This document shows, in pieces, positions 9,998 through 19,682 of a stretch of 64,000 nt of DNA. The translations under genes were made by a program, and so were the position numbers. The stretch covers positions 62,001 to 126,000 of the forward strand of contig JADFIG010000002.1 in assembly GCA_022566735.1 (NCBI GenBank), in the 5' to 3' direction. How positions within the stretch are numbered: the first letter of the stretch is position 1; the number at the start of each line of letters is the position of its first letter. This DNA comes from Pseudomonadota bacterium (lineage in GTDB: Bacteria > Pseudomonadota > Gammaproteobacteria > Burkholderiales > Burkholderiaceae_C). Below the pieces are notes generated by a model, which did not search any database, was not told the origin of the DNA, and worked only from the letters and a program-made list of their open reading frames with translations.

Positions 9998-10106
9998 GTC
10001 GCGAGGGCCTCCTGACCCGTCAGATGTGGCAATGCGCCGCCGGGTGGCGACAGCGTTCAGGTGGGGGTGAACCCCGGGGCTTCAAGGGGCGATGCCGTGG
10101 GTCGGT

Positions 10107-11084
10107 TCAGTCGGCCGCGGCCAGCGAGGCCGGCAAGGCCGTGCTTTGCATGAATTCACGCGCGCTCACCCGCTTGCCGCCCGGGCGTTGCAACTGGTGC
10201 AGGGCCAGGGCCTGCTCGCCGCAGGCCACCACCAGGGTGTCGCCCTCGGCGTGCAGCACCTCGCCGGGCGCGCCGCTGGCGGGCACCACGCTGGCGCGCC
10301 AGAGCTTGACGGCTTCCTCGCCCTTGCCCGTGCGCAGCGTGAAACTGGCGCCGGGGAAGGGGTCGAAGGCGCGCACGCGGCGCTCGGTGACGGCCGCGGG
10401 CAGCTGCCAGTCGATGGCGGCCTCGGCCTTCTCGATCTTGTGGGCATAGTTCACGCCCTCGGCCGGCTGGGGCGTGGCCTGCAGCGTGCCCGCCGCGGCC
10501 TGGGCCAGCGCCTCGACGATGCAGCGCCCGCCCAGCGCGGCCAGGCGGTCGTGCAGCACGGCGGTGGTGTCGTCCGGGCCGATGGCCTCGCGCGCGATCA
10601 GCAGCATGTCGCCCGTGTCCAGGCCCGCGTCCATCTGCATGATGGTGATGCCCGTCTCGGTGTCACCGGCCTCGATGGCGCGGTGGATGGGCGCGGCCCC
10701 GCGCCAGCGCGGCAGCAGCGAGCCGTGGATGTTCAGGCAACCCAGGCGGGGCAGGTCCAGTGTCCACTGCGGCAGGATCAGGCCATAGGCGGCCACCACC
10801 ATCACGTCGGGGGCGGCGGCCAGCAGGGCCTCGCGCGCCGCGGCGGCTTCATCCGGGTACTTGCCATCCAGCTTGAGGCTGTGCGGCTGGGCCACGGCGA
10901 TGCCATGCTGCAGCGCCAGTTGCTTGACCGGCGAGGCCTGCAGCTTCATGCCGCGGCCGGCCGGGCGGTCGGGCTGGGTCAGCACCAGGGGCACGGTGTG
11001 GCCGGCGGCCAGGATGGCGTCCAGCGCCACGGCGGCGAATTCGGGCGTGCCGGCGAAGGCCACGCGCAGGGAGGGAGAACGCAT
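10107..11084 (-). CDS. fmt: Methionyl-tRNA formyltransferase
   Basis: Protein of 325 residues. N-terminal formyl-transferase domain with FAGTPEFA at the start, the 10-formyl-THF binding motif region [16 protein letters not shown] (catalytic Asn/His) and a later [13 protein letters not shown] block with the catalytic Asp. The C-terminal ~100 residues form the OB-like tRNA-binding domain. It formylates initiator Met-tRNA. ATG 11084 gives the standard N-terminus; def ends 11 nt upstream, so def-fmt is an operon as in most bacteria, and Def later removes the formyl group from nascent chains. Confidence 0.97.
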   Translation of the reverse strand: MRSPSLRVAFAGTPEFAAVALDAILAAGHTVPLVLTQPDRPAGRGMKLQASPVKQLALQHGIAVAQPHSLKLDGKYPDEAAAAREALLAAAPDVMVVAAYGLILPQWTLDLPRLGCLNIHGSLLPRWRGAAPIHRAIEAGDTETGITIMQMDAGLDTGDMLLIAREAIGPDDTTAVLHDRLAALGGRCIVEALAQAAAGTLQATPQPAEGVNYAHKIEKAEAAIDWQLPAAVTERRVRAFDPFPGASFTLRTGKGEEAVKLWRASVVPASGAPGEVLHAEGDTLVVACGEQALALHQLQRPGGKRVSAREFMQSTALPASLAAAD

Positions 11085-11095
11085 CGTCGCGGTGC

Positions 11096-11602
11096 TCAGG
11101 CTTCGTCCTTGGCCCGCTTGACCAGCTTGGTCTTGATGCGGTTGCGCTTGAGCGGCGAGAGGTATTCCACGAACACCTTGCCCAGCAGGTGGTCCAGCTC
11201 GTGCTGCACGCACACGGCCAGCAACTCGTCGGCCTCGAACTCGTGGACCTGGCCGTCGCGGTTGAGGGCGCGCACCTTCACGCGGGCGTGGCGGTCGACC
11301 TTGTCGTAGATGGTCGGCACCGACAGGCAGCCTTCTTCCCAGACGATCATCTCGTCGCTGGCCCAGGTGATCTCCGGGTTGATCAGCACGCGCGGCTCGT
11401 TGCGCTCCTCGCTGGTGTCGATCACGACCACGCGTTCGTGCACGTCGATCTGGGTGGCGGCCAGGCCCACGCCCTTGGCCTCGTACATGGTGTCGAGCAT
11501 GTCGTCGACCAGTTGGCGGATGCGGTCGTCCACCTCGGCCACCGGTTTGGCGACGGTGTGCAGGCGGGGGTCGGGGTAGCGGAGGATGGGCAGCAGGGCC
11601 AT
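11096..11602 (-). CDS. def: Peptide deformylase
   Basis: Protein of 168 residues with all three deformylase motifs: [15 protein letters not shown] (Cys metal ligand) and QHELDHLLG (His ligands and catalytic Glu). The start [12 protein letters not shown] is the conserved N-terminus; the frame extends upstream, but nothing there resembles the family. It removes N-formyl from new proteins using Fe(II) or another divalent metal. It is the first gene of def-fmt. Its promoter must lie in the ~210-bp divergent region shared with the LysM gene. Confidence 0.97.
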   Translation of the reverse strand: MALLPILRYPDPRLHTVAKPVAEVDDRIRQLVDDMLDTMYEAKGVGLAATQIDVHERVVVIDTSEERNEPRVLINPEITWASDEMIVWEEGCLSVPTIYDKVDRHARVKVRALNRDGQVHEFEADELLAVCVQHELDHLLGKVFVEYLSPLKRNRIKTKLVKRAKDEA

Positions 11603-11812
11603 GTCGGGGGACGCGAGGTCGGGCAAAAAGGGACGAAGGGATTGTGGGAGCAGCGCAACGGCTGGGCCGCCGAAGCGCCGATCTGCCGTCGTAACACGGC
11701 GCAATATTCATTGCGACCGTTCAGCGTTTGCGGGCAGAATCATCCGGACATTGCCCGGATTTTGCCGCTTCTGGCGCGTCCGTGCACCTGCCGTTGATTG
11801 GAGACAGTGTTG

Positions 11813-13033
11813 ATGACCCAGCGATCGCCCGCCCATCCCCTGCGTCCCGCCCGACGCCACCCCCTGCACGCCTGGCGTGGGGCAGCGGTGGGAGGCCTGG
11901 CCGGTGCCGCCCTGGCGGTCCTGACGGCGCTGGGGGGCTGGTCCACCGCCCAGGCCGAACCCAACTTCCCCATCTCCCAGCAGCAGCGCAGCACCGCCCA
12001 GCAGGTGGCCGAAGCCGGCGTGCCGCTGTCCGAGCTGGCGCCCAATGCGCCGGACAGCTACACCGTCAAGCGCGGCGACACCCTCTGGGGCGTCTCCGGC
12101 CTGTTCCTGAAGTCGCCCTGGCGCTGGCCCGAACTGTGGGGCATGAACCTGCAGCAGATCCGCAACCCGCACCTGATCTTCCCCGGCCAGATGCTCTACC
12201 TGGACAAGAGCAACGGCCGCGCCCGCCTGCGCGTGGGCCAGGTGCTCAGCGACAGCGGCACGACCAAACTCTCGCCGCGCGTGCGCGAAGGCAGCCTGGA
12301 CGACGCCATCGCCACGGTGCCGGTGCACCTGCTCGAACCCTTCTTCAACGAAGCCGTCATCTTCGACAGCAGCGACGAGCTGCTCAAGGCCCCGCGCCTG
12401 GTCGCCACCCAGGAAGGCCGTGTGCTGCTGTCCCGTGGTGAAACCGCCTATGTGCGCGGCGAGCTCGGTGGCCGCCGCGACTGGCGCCTGTTCCGCGAGC
12501 CCAAGCCGCTGCGCGACCCCGCCACCCGCACCGTGCTGGGCTACGAGGCCCAGTACGTCGGCACCCTGACCCTGGTGCGCGAAGGCGCCGAGGGCACGGG
12601 CGCCGATGGCCGCCCCCTGGTCGTGCCCTCGACCTTCACCGTCAACAGCATCCGCCAGGAGGCCTCGGTGGGCGACCGCCTCGCGCCGGTGCCGCCGCGT
12701 GACTTCAACAACATGGCCCCGCACGCGCCGCGCCAGGACGTCGCCGGCCAGATCGTCTCCATCTATGGCGACGCTCTCAGCGCCGGTCAGAACCAGATCG
12801 TCGCGCTCAACCGCGGCAGCCAGGACGGCCTCGACCGCGGTGCCGTGCTGGCCCTGTGGCGCGAAGGCAGCACCATCCGCGACATGACCCTGCCCGACAA
12901 GCCCGTCATCAAGCTGCCCGACGAGCGCCATGGCCTGCTGCTCGTCTTCCGCGTGTTCGACCGCATGTCCTATGCGCTCATCCTGAACGTGAAGGAGCCG
13001 GTCAAGTCCGGCGACCGTTTCACCCAGCCCTGA
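11813..13033 (+). CDS. LysM-domain cell-envelope protein
   Basis: Protein of 406 residues with a signal peptide (hydrophobic segment ~25-45, Ala-Gln-Ala end) and one LysM peptidoglycan-binding domain (about residues 75-130: YTVKRGDTLWGVSGLFL ... NPHLIFPGQMLYL). The remaining ~270 residues have no motif I can name. ATG 11813 has GGAG nine bases upstream; an in-frame TTG at 11798 is less likely. A LysM protein between def (divergent) and dprA is a familiar arrangement in Burkholderiales. It probably binds the cell wall in the periplasm; its enzymatic function, if any, is unknown. Confidence 0.88.
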   Translation: MTQRSPAHPLRPARRHPLHAWRGAAVGGLAGAALAVLTALGGWSTAQAEPNFPISQQQRSTAQQVAEAGVPLSELAPNAPDSYTVKRGDTLWGVSGLFLKSPWRWPELWGMNLQQIRNPHLIFPGQMLYLDKSNGRARLRVGQVLSDSGTTKLSPRVREGSLDDAIATVPVHLLEPFFNEAVIFDSSDELLKAPRLVATQEGRVLLSRGETAYVRGELGGRRDWRLFREPKPLRDPATRTVLGYEAQYVGTLTLVREGAEGTGADGRPLVVPSTFTVNSIRQEASVGDRLAPVPPRDFNNMAPHAPRQDVAGQIVSIYGDALSAGQNQIVALNRGSQDGLDRGAVLALWREGSTIRDMTLPDKPVIKLPDERHGLLLVFRVFDRMSYALILNVKEPVKSGDRFTQP

Positions 13034-13037
13034 GCGG

Positions 13038-14249
13038 GTGTGGATGGCGGGGTGCGGTGCAACCGTGCTGGATCACCCTGAACTCGCTGCCTGGCTGCGC
13101 CTGCTGATGACGCCGGGCGTGGGCCCCCTGAGCGCCCGCCGGCTGCTGGCGGCCTTCGGCTCGCCGCAAGCCATCTTCGATGCCAGCCCTGCCGCGCGCC
13201 GGGCCGTGCTGGGCCGCGGCGACGCCGCCGCGTTGGGCGCCACCCCCGACGGCCTGACGGATCAGGCCGAGCAAAGCTGGCAATGGTTGCGTGGCCAGAC
13301 CGCGGAGGCCTGCGGTCCGCGCGCCATCCTCACCCTGGCCGACCCGCGCTACCCCGCCGCCCTGCTGGACGCCACCGACCCGCCCCTGTTGCTGTTCGCC
13401 GAGGGCGACCTGCGCCTGCTGCGCACCCCCGCGGTGGCCATCGTGGGCAGCCGCCACGCCACAGCCCAGGGGGAAGACAACGCCCGCGCCTTCGCCGAGG
13501 CGCTCAGCCGCGCCGGGGTCACGGTGGTGTCCGGGCTGGCCCGGGGCATCGACGCGGCCGCGCACGACGGGGCGCTGCGCTCCCTCGGGGGCGGCCCCGC
13601 GCCGCAGGCCGGCAGCACCATCGCCGTCCTGGGCACGGGCTTGCAGCACATCTACCCCAAGGGCCACACCGCCCTGGCCCAGCGCATCGCGCGCCAGGGC
13701 CTGCTGCTCAGCGAGTTCCTGCTCGACACCCCGCCCCTGCGCAACAACTTCCCCAAGCGCAACCGCATCGTCGCGGCCTTGTCGCGCGGCACCCTGGTGG
13801 TCGAGGCCGCGGTGCAGTCCGGCTCCCTCATCACCGCGCGCCTGGCCGCCGAGCTGGGCCGGGAGGTGCTGGCCATCCCCGGCTCCATCCATGCGCCCCA
13901 GTCGCGCGGCTGCCACGCCCTCATCAAGCAGGGCGCCAAGCTGGTGGAAACCGCGGCCGACGTGCTGGAAGAGTTGCGGCTGGACGTGCCTGTGGCGGGC
14001 CACCCCGGTGCGGCCGATGGGCCCGCGCAGGCCGGTGCCCACCCGGCGGCGGCGGGCGACGCCAGGCCGGCAGAGGAAAGGGACCCCGTGCTGGACGCCC
14101 TGGGCTTCGACCCCGTCAGCCAGGAGGCCCTGTCGGCGCGCACCGGCCTGGGGCCGGCCGAGCTCGGTGCCCGCCTGCTTGAGTTGGAGTTGCTGGGCGA
14201 GGTCGCCCGCCTGCCCGGCCAGTTGTTCCAGCGCCTGGGCCGGGCCTGA
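13038..14249 (+). CDS. dprA: DNA-processing protein DprA
   Basis: Protein of 403 residues. The N-terminal SAM-like part ([16 protein letters not shown]) is followed by the Rossmann-like DprA core with [31 protein letters not shown] and [20 protein letters not shown]. After a low-complexity Ala/Gly/Pro linker the C-terminus has a winged-helix domain. DprA loads RecA on incoming single-stranded DNA in natural transformation. The GTG at 13038 is 4 nt after the previous stop; ATG 13044 is an alternative. Probably cotranscribed with the LysM gene. Confidence 0.95.
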   Translation: MWMAGCGATVLDHPELAAWLRLLMTPGVGPLSARRLLAAFGSPQAIFDASPAARRAVLGRGDAAALGATPDGLTDQAEQSWQWLRGQTAEACGPRAILTLADPRYPAALLDATDPPLLLFAEGDLRLLRTPAVAIVGSRHATAQGEDNARAFAEALSRAGVTVVSGLARGIDAAAHDGALRSLGGGPAPQAGSTIAVLGTGLQHIYPKGHTALAQRIARQGLLLSEFLLDTPPLRNNFPKRNRIVAALSRGTLVVEAAVQSGSLITARLAAELGREVLAIPGSIHAPQSRGCHALIKQGAKLVETAADVLEELRLDVPVAGHPGAADGPAQAGAHPAAAGDARPAEERDPVLDALGFDPVSQEALSARTGLGPAELGARLLELELLGEVARLPGQLFQRLGRA

Positions 14250-14260
14250 AGGCCCCCGGC

Positions 14261-15007
14261 ATGTGCGCGCGGTCACACGTGCCCACGGCGGCGTGGGCGC
14301 GCGCCCTGGTGGACAATCTCCGTGTGACCAAGACACTGAACCTCGGCCTGGCGCCCTATGAACCCACGATGGCGGCCATGCAGGCCTTCACCGAGCAGCG
14401 CCAGGACGACACCCCCGACGAGATCTGGGTGTGCCAGCACCCGCCCGTCTTCACCCAGGGCCTGGCTGGCAAGGCCGAGCACCTGCTGTTCAACCCGCCC
14501 GGGCCCGACCACATCCCCGTGGTGCAGACCAACCGCGGCGGCCAGGTGACCTACCACGGGCCGGGCCAGGTGGTGGCCTACCCGCTGCTGGACCTGCGCC
14601 AGCGCGGCTACTTCGTCAAGGAATACGTCTACCGCGTCGAGCAGGCCGTGCTGCACACCCTGCAGGACCTGGGCGTCACCGGCCACCGCGTCGCGGGCGC
14701 CCCGGGCATCTACGTGCGCCTGGACGACCCCTTCGCGCATGCCGCGCTCACCGGTCCGACCGACCCCGCCGACCCTTTCCGCGGCCTGGGCAAGGTCGCA
14801 GCCCTGGGCATCAAGGTCACGCGGCACTGCACCTACCACGGCGTCGCCCTGAACGTGGCCATGGACCTCTCGCCCTACGCGCGCATCAACCCCTGCGGCT
14901 ACAACGGCCTGAAAACGGTGGACCTGGCCAGCCTGGGCGTGCAGCTGTCCTGGGACGAGGCTGCCGGCCGCTTCGTGCAGCACCTCGACAGCTTCCTGGC
15001 GCCCTGA
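14261..15007 (+). CDS. lipB: Lipoyl(octanoyl) transferase
   Basis: Protein of up to 248 residues with the LipB signatures [12 protein letters not shown] (substrate pocket), KVAALGIKV (catalytic Lys) and INPCGY (catalytic Cys). It transfers octanoyl from acyl carrier protein to lipoyl domains, the step before LipA. The first ~21 residues from ATG 14261 look unlike the family; the GTG at 14324 (VTKTLNLG...) may be the real start. It follows dprA by 11 nt and precedes lipA, so the lipoate genes form a pair. Confidence 0.94.
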   Translation: MCARSHVPTAAWARALVDNLRVTKTLNLGLAPYEPTMAAMQAFTEQRQDDTPDEIWVCQHPPVFTQGLAGKAEHLLFNPPGPDHIPVVQTNRGGQVTYHGPGQVVAYPLLDLRQRGYFVKEYVYRVEQAVLHTLQDLGVTGHRVAGAPGIYVRLDDPFAHAALTGPTDPADPFRGLGKVAALGIKVTRHCTYHGVALNVAMDLSPYARINPCGYNGLKTVDLASLGVQLSWDEAAGRFVQHLDSFLAP

Positions 15008-15098
15008 GTCAAACCAGGCCTGGCCGGGGCGGCGGATGTGCGCAGGCGATGTGGCCATCCGCACCCCGGGGCCGGGCCCGATGGGCTACAGTGACGGG

Positions 15099-16127
15099 AT
15101 GTCCGAGTCCACCCCCTCCCGAGATCACGCCGACGCGCCTGCCGACCAGCCACAAGCCGGCTCCGCAGCGCCCCAAGCCATGGCCTACAACCCCTCCGCC
15201 AAGCAGAAAGCCGAAGCCAAGACCGCGCGCATCCCCATCAAGATCGTGCCCGCCGGTGAGGTGCTGAAAAAGCCCGACTGGATCCGCGTCAAGGCCGGTT
15301 CGCCCAACACCCGCTTCTACGAGATCAAGCAGATCCTGCGCGAGCACAAGCTCCACACCGTCTGCGAGGAAGCCTCCTGCCCGAACATCGGTGAATGTTT
15401 CGGCCACGGCACGGCCACCTTCATGATCATGGGCGACAAGTGCACGCGCCGCTGCCCCTTCTGCGACGTGGGCCACGGCCGCCCCGACCCGCTCGACGTG
15501 AACGAGCCGGCCAACCTGGCCAAGACCATCGCCGCACTCAAGCTCAAGTACGTGGTCATCACCTCGGTGGACCGCGACGACCTGCGCGACGGCGGCGCCG
15601 CCCATTTCGTCGAGTGCATCCGCCAGGTGCGCGAGCAGTCGCCCAGCACCCGCATCGAGATCCTCACGCCCGATTTCCGCGGCCGCATGGACCGCGCCCT
15701 GGAGATCCTCAAGGCCGCGCCGCCCGACGTGATGAACCACAACCTCGAAACCGCGCCGCGCCTCTACAAGGAAGCACGCCCGGGATCCGACTACCAGTAC
15801 AGCCTGAGCCTGCTCAAGCGCTTCAAGGAGTTCGCCCCCGGCGTGCCGACCAAGAGCGGCATCATGGTCGGCCTGGGCGAGACCGACGAGGAAGTCCTGC
15901 AGGTGATGCGCGACATGCGCGAGCACGACATCGACATGCTCACCATCGGCCAGTACCTGGCGCCTTCGGGCCACCACCTGCCGGTGCGCCGCTACGTCCA
16001 CCCCGACACCTTCAAGATGTACGAGGCCGAGGCCCACAAGATGGGTTTCACCCATGCCGCGGTCGGCGCGCTGGTGCGCTCCAGCTACCACGCCGACCAG
16101 CAGGCGGCCCAGGCCGGGGTGGCCTGA
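15099..16127 (+). CDS. lipA: Lipoyl synthase
   Basis: Radical SAM enzyme of 342 residues. It carries the auxiliary cluster ligands C-x4-C-x5-C in [12 protein letters not shown] and the radical SAM motif CTRRCPFC, followed by a conserved HNLET block. It inserts two sulfur atoms into octanoyl-lipoyl domains. ATG 15099 is preferred because upstream sequence from 15036 is not family-like; even so there is an Ala/Pro-rich extension of about 50 residues before the core. Acts directly after LipB. Confidence 0.96.
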   Translation: MSESTPSRDHADAPADQPQAGSAAPQAMAYNPSAKQKAEAKTARIPIKIVPAGEVLKKPDWIRVKAGSPNTRFYEIKQILREHKLHTVCEEASCPNIGECFGHGTATFMIMGDKCTRRCPFCDVGHGRPDPLDVNEPANLAKTIAALKLKYVVITSVDRDDLRDGGAAHFVECIRQVREQSPSTRIEILTPDFRGRMDRALEILKAAPPDVMNHNLETAPRLYKEARPGSDYQYSLSLLKRFKEFAPGVPTKSGIMVGLGETDEEVLQVMRDMREHDIDMLTIGQYLAPSGHHLPVRRYVHPDTFKMYEAEAHKMGFTHAAVGALVRSSYHADQQAAQAGVA

Positions 16128-16188
16128 GCCTCCCTGAGCCTGTCTGAACTGTGCTTCGGCCGGGCGCACGCCCGCGCCAGGCCGAGGT

Positions 16189-17457
16189 TCAGGCCGCTTG
16201 CGGCGACAGCGTCACCAGCTCCCGCCAGGGGCGGCGGCGCACCGGGAAGAGCTTGGGCGTGGTGTGCCACAGGCGCCACAGCAGCGGCAGGCTCATCAGC
16301 AAGGCCAGCAGGGTGTGCCAGGTGGGCAGCTCGCCCGTGCCGGGGTAGGCCAGCGCGTGCATCAGCGTGTACAGGCCCATGCAGCCCGGCACCGCCAGCG
16401 CGAAGGTCAGCACATGGCCCAGGTCGGCGCCGCGGCGGGCGGCTTCGGCACGGTAGCCGATGCGGTTCTGGCTGGCCGAGAAGATGAACAGCACGACCAT
16501 CAAGGGCGCGTGACCGATGGCGTCGATCACCCCCACCAGCGGGATGGCCGCCACCATGAGCGCCAGCAGGACCAGCGAGGCCACCTGCGACGACAGCCGC
16601 CCCAGCACCAGCAGCAAAGCCAGGCAGAACTCGACCATGCCGGCCGACATCACGAAGAAGGACTTGTCCAGGCCCATGGTGACCATGGCCAGTTCGTGGT
16701 CGAGGATGTCGTAGGTCCACTGCGGGTAGAGCCATTTTTCGATGCTCACCCACATGAAGCTGAAGCCCGCCGACACGCGCAGCAGGGTGAAGGCGATGTA
16801 GTGCATGGCCACCCCCTGCGTGGCGTCCAGCCACAGGAAGGCCGCGGCGCCCAGGAAGTAGACGTAGTCGAGCATGTGGAACCAGCCTGCGGCCCACACG
16901 CCATGGGCGTACAGCGAGAGCATGCCCAGCACCGCCAGCGGCACGGTGCGTTTCCACAGCACCAGCGCGGCGATCAGCAACTGCACCGGGCCCACCCAGC
17001 TGCCCGCGGTCTTGAGCTCGGGGGTCAGCACGATGCGGCCCTGGCCGTCCTGGGTGAACAGCGAGACAAAATAGACGCACACGCCGATGCGCAGCAGCCA
17101 CGCCGCGTTGCGGCTGAAGCGCTGCTTCCAGTCTGCATGCACCTGGTGGAGGGTTTCGAAGCGCGGCAAGATGTGGCGCTCGACCATGAACACGATGCAC
17201 AGCGTGAGCAGGGCGCCCAGCACCAGCATGACGAACAGCGGCGAGCCCAGCACCGCCAGCGGCGACAGGGGCGTGGCACCGCAGTTGACCACGTTGGAAA
17301 ACCATTTCACGTGGGCCTGGGCGCTGGTGGGCCAGGCACAGGCCAGGGTCGCCAGGCCTGTGCCCAGGACGGCGGGCAAGGCCGCCCTCTGGTTCGATGG
17401 CCTCCAGGCCTGGGGGGTGCGGGGGGGTGGGCGCCCCCGGTGGGTGTCAATCGTCAC
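16189..17457 (-). CDS. Polytopic membrane protein, DoxX-like
   Basis: Protein of 422 residues with a signal-like segment, then a HVKWFS motif right after the predicted cleavage, and about eight to ten hydrophobic helices. The GTG start at 17457 has GGAGG five bases upstream, a strong ribosome site, and overlaps the folE2 stop by 11 bp, so the two are translationally coupled. I would place it near the DoxX family of membrane proteins by its helix pattern and conserved polar pairs, but I see no catalytic motif. It is the last gene of a probable ferritin-like/cytochrome/folE2 unit, which suggests a role in a redox or metal process at the inner membrane. Confidence 0.75.
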   Translation of the reverse strand: MTIDTHRGRPPPRTPQAWRPSNQRAALPAVLGTGLATLACAWPTSAQAHVKWFSNVVNCGATPLSPLAVLGSPLFVMLVLGALLTLCIVFMVERHILPRFETLHQVHADWKQRFSRNAAWLLRIGVCVYFVSLFTQDGQGRIVLTPELKTAGSWVGPVQLLIAALVLWKRTVPLAVLGMLSLYAHGVWAAGWFHMLDYVYFLGAAAFLWLDATQGVAMHYIAFTLLRVSAGFSFMWVSIEKWLYPQWTYDILDHELAMVTMGLDKSFFVMSAGMVEFCLALLLVLGRLSSQVASLVLLALMVAAIPLVGVIDAIGHAPLMVVLFIFSASQNRIGYRAEAARRGADLGHVLTFALAVPGCMGLYTLMHALAYPGTGELPTWHTLLALLMSLPLLWRLWHTTPKLFPVRRRPWRELVTLSPQAA

Positions 17458-18262
17458 GGCTTCCTCCGATGGTTGCGAATGCTGAATGGTTGTGGATGGA
17501 TTCGAAGTTCTCGACCTCGACCTGGTAGGCCCGCACGCGCGGCTCGGCGCTGAGGGCCAGGGCGACATCGCGCACCAGGTCTTCGACGAACTTGGGGTTG
17601 TCATACGCGCGCTCGGTGACATGTTTCTCGTCGACGCGCTTGAGCAGCCCGTACACGGCGCAGGAGGCGCTGTCCTCGGCGATGCGGGCCAGTGCCTCGA
17701 TGGACAGGGCCTCGCGCAGGGCCACGTCCAGGGTGATGTGGGAGCGCTGGTTGTGCGCGCCGTAGGCCGAGATTTCCTTGGAGCAGGGGCACAGGCTGGT
17801 GGCCGCCACCGTCAGCCGCATGGACAACTCGGGGCGTGCGCCGATGGCCGGGATGTGGCAGCGCCAGGTGGCGTCGATGTCCAGCAGGCTTTCCACGCCC
17901 GAAACCGGCGCGGCCTTGCGCAGGAAGTAGGGGAAGTGCATCTCGATGCGGCCGCTGTGCGCCTCCAGGCGCTGCAGCATCTCGGCGGTCATGCGGGCGA
18001 AGCCGTCGAGGTCGAGGGCCTCGCGCGGGGCTTCGAGCAGTTCGATGAAGCGCGACATGTGCGTGCCCTTGACGGTGGCGGCCAGGCCCACCGACATCGT
18101 CCAGCGTGCGGCCGTCTCGACCGTGCGGGCCTGCGGGCCCTGGCCTGCGCGAAGGCGCACCGGATAGCGCACCTCCTTGATGCCGACCGCCTGGATGGGC
18201 AGGTTGCGGGTGTCGGTCTGGGACTGGATGTCCACCAGAGGGAGGATTTCAGGTGCGTTCAT
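17447..18262 (-). CDS. folE2: GTP cyclohydrolase IB (FolE2)
   Basis: Protein of 271 residues with the FolE2 hallmark TSLCPCSKEISAYGAHNQRS (Cys158, Cys160, His170) and the C-terminal ENFESIHNHSA. It catalyses the first step of tetrahydrofolate synthesis, GTP to dihydroneopterin triphosphate. FolE2 is independent of zinc and often replaces zinc-dependent FolE when zinc is scarce. Here it sits between a cytochrome c gene and a membrane protein gene rather than with other folate genes. Whether the cell also has folE cannot be seen from this window. Confidence 0.95.
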   Translation of the reverse strand: MNAPEILPLVDIQSQTDTRNLPIQAVGIKEVRYPVRLRAGQGPQARTVETAARWTMSVGLAATVKGTHMSRFIELLEAPREALDLDGFARMTAEMLQRLEAHSGRIEMHFPYFLRKAAPVSGVESLLDIDATWRCHIPAIGARPELSMRLTVAATSLCPCSKEISAYGAHNQRSHITLDVALREALSIEALARIAEDSASCAVYGLLKRVDEKHVTERAYDNPKFVEDLVRDVALALSAEPRVRAYQVEVENFESIHNHSAFATIGGSRDD

Positions 18263-18329
18263 GGTGATTCGAGGGTGAGTTCGTGGGCGGGCTCGCAGAG
18301 TGCTCGGGTCACGCGGGCGGCGGAAGGGG

Positions 18330-18752
18330 TCAGCGGGCGGGGGCGGGCGTTGGCGTCAGGGTCTTGAGGTAGGCGATCAGGTCCTGGCGGTCGCGGGCGT
18401 CGGGCACGGCAAAGCCCATGCGGTTGCCCGGGGCCATGCGGTTGGGGCTTTGCAGCCAGGCGTCCAGGGTGCGGTCGTTCCAGGTCAGGCGGAGCTTTTG
18501 CACGGCGGGGCTGTAGGGGTAGTCCGGCACGCCGGCCGACTTGCGCCCGAACACGCCGCGGTGCAGCGGTCCGGCCAGGCTGATGTCGGCGGCATGGCAG
18601 GCCATGCACTGCTGGCTGTAGAGCGCCTGGCCGCGCGTGGCGTCGCCAGGGGCGGGCTTGGCCAGGCTGCCTGCATGGACGCTCAGGGGCGACAGGGCCA
18701 GCCAGGCCAGGCCGACAGGCAGGGCTCGAAGGTGGGGGGGGATCCGGGACAT
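18330..18752 (-). CDS. Small periplasmic c-type cytochrome
   Basis: Protein of 140 residues with a Sec signal (hydrophobic ~11-25, cleavage near Val-His-Ala) and one haem-binding motif CMACH at 49-53. A later NRMAPGNRMGF supplies the likely Met axial ligand, so it is a class I monohaem cytochrome. ATG 18752 is chosen over an upstream in-frame start because the signal peptide starts there. It lies between the ferritin-like gene (126 nt upstream) and folE2 (67 nt downstream). It probably carries electrons in the periplasm for the same module. Confidence 0.9.
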   Translation of the reverse strand: MSRIPPHLRALPVGLAWLALSPLSVHAGSLAKPAPGDATRGQALYSQQCMACHAADISLAGPLHRGVFGRKSAGVPDYPYSPAVQKLRLTWNDRTLDAWLQSPNRMAPGNRMGFAVPDARDRQDLIAYLKTLTPTPAPAR

Positions 18753-18878
18753 GGCGGGCCTCCTGCTGAGGACGGAAGAGGGACGCAAGCGCGGTGGGGC
18801 GCAGCGGTGGCGTCCGGCCCAGCGGGTCGGACGCCACATGCGCTCTCCTCGCGCTCTCTTCTTGTGGAGCGGTTGGGG

Positions 18879-19478
18879 TCAGGCGCCGAACACCATGGCC
18901 TTGGGCAGGGGCATGCCCAGGGTCTGGTTCAGGATGGCCCAGTGGGCGGTTTCGTCAGCCGCCAGGCGACCTGCGACCTTGGCCAGGGCGTGGTCCTTGA
19001 ACGAGGGGATGACGCTCAGGTAGGCATTGGTGGCGCCCAGCTCCAGCGACAGGGCCAGCTTGAGCACGTCTTCCTGGGTCTTGAGCGCGCCGGCATTGAG
19101 GGCCTTGGCGTAGTCGTCCAGGGACTTCTCGGCGACCGGCTTGCCACCCAGCTTGACGATGGCGGCGGCCAGCAGGTCGCGGTGCACCTTGTGGTCGTCC
19201 TGGAACTTCACGGCCACGTCCAGCACACCTTTTTGCAGCAGGCCGCTCTTGGCGCCCAGGGTGTAGGCGGCGATGCCCTGGTGCTCCAGGCCCAGGGCCA
19301 CGTTCAGGATGCCGGCGTCGTTGGCCATGTCGCCGTGGGCCGCGGCCGAGGCTTCCTGGCCGGACAGCAGCAGCACGGCGCCAGCCGACAGCGTGGCGGC
19401 CGAGGTGCCACGCAGGAAGCCGCGGCGGTTCTGGGTGGACTGGGCAAAAGCGAAGGGGGACTTGATGAGGTTTTGCAT
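18879..19478 (-). CDS. Tat-exported ferritin-like protein
   Basis: Protein of 199 residues with a twin-arginine signal (NRRGFLRG at 17-24, hydrophobic to ~40). The body is a four-helix ferritin-like fold with candidate di-iron ligands E65, H96 or H99, E146, E176 and H179, the last two as ExxH, plus two tyrosines placed seven residues after E65 and E146. It matches the Tat-type ferritin-like family (Ferritin_2). AGGAG lies 8 bases before ATG 19478. Tat export implies folding with metal in the cytoplasm before export. First gene of the cluster, reading away from the SufR-like regulator. Confidence 0.9.
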   Translation of the reverse strand: MQNLIKSPFAFAQSTQNRRGFLRGTSAATLSAGAVLLLSGQEASAAAHGDMANDAGILNVALGLEHQGIAAYTLGAKSGLLQKGVLDVAVKFQDDHKVHRDLLAAAIVKLGGKPVAEKSLDDYAKALNAGALKTQEDVLKLALSLELGATNAYLSVIPSFKDHALAKVAGRLAADETAHWAILNQTLGMPLPKAMVFGA

Positions 19479-19601
19479 GGCATTCACTCCTGTTTGACGC
19501 TTGGAAAGAGGCCGCAGTGGGGCGACCATGGAGGGGTGCGCAGCCCGGGGTGGGCTGCCCTCAGCTGCGCCTGGCCGGGAGGCCGTGTGCAACTGCGGGA
19601 C

Positions 19602-19661
19602 CCATTAAATCATATAAACATTGCAAAAGTATTTATAATGGATTGCTGCGCATCATTACAA
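19602..19661. promoter_or_regulatory. Divergent promoters with overlapping -10 boxes and dyads
   Basis: AT-rich island in GC-rich DNA. For the ferritin-like gene (minus strand) there is TTGTAA (19656-19661), 18-bp spacer, TATAAA (19632-19637). For the regulator (plus strand) a perfect TATAAT lies at 19634-19639, with no good -35. Two dyads overlap these boxes: CCATTA/TAATGG (19602-19607 with 19636-19641) and ATAAA/TTTAT (19614-19618 with 19632-19636). One bound protein could control both directions; the SufR-like product is the obvious candidate. Confidence 0.5.
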
Positions 19662-19682
19662 TGGGCTGGTCATCTGTGAGTC

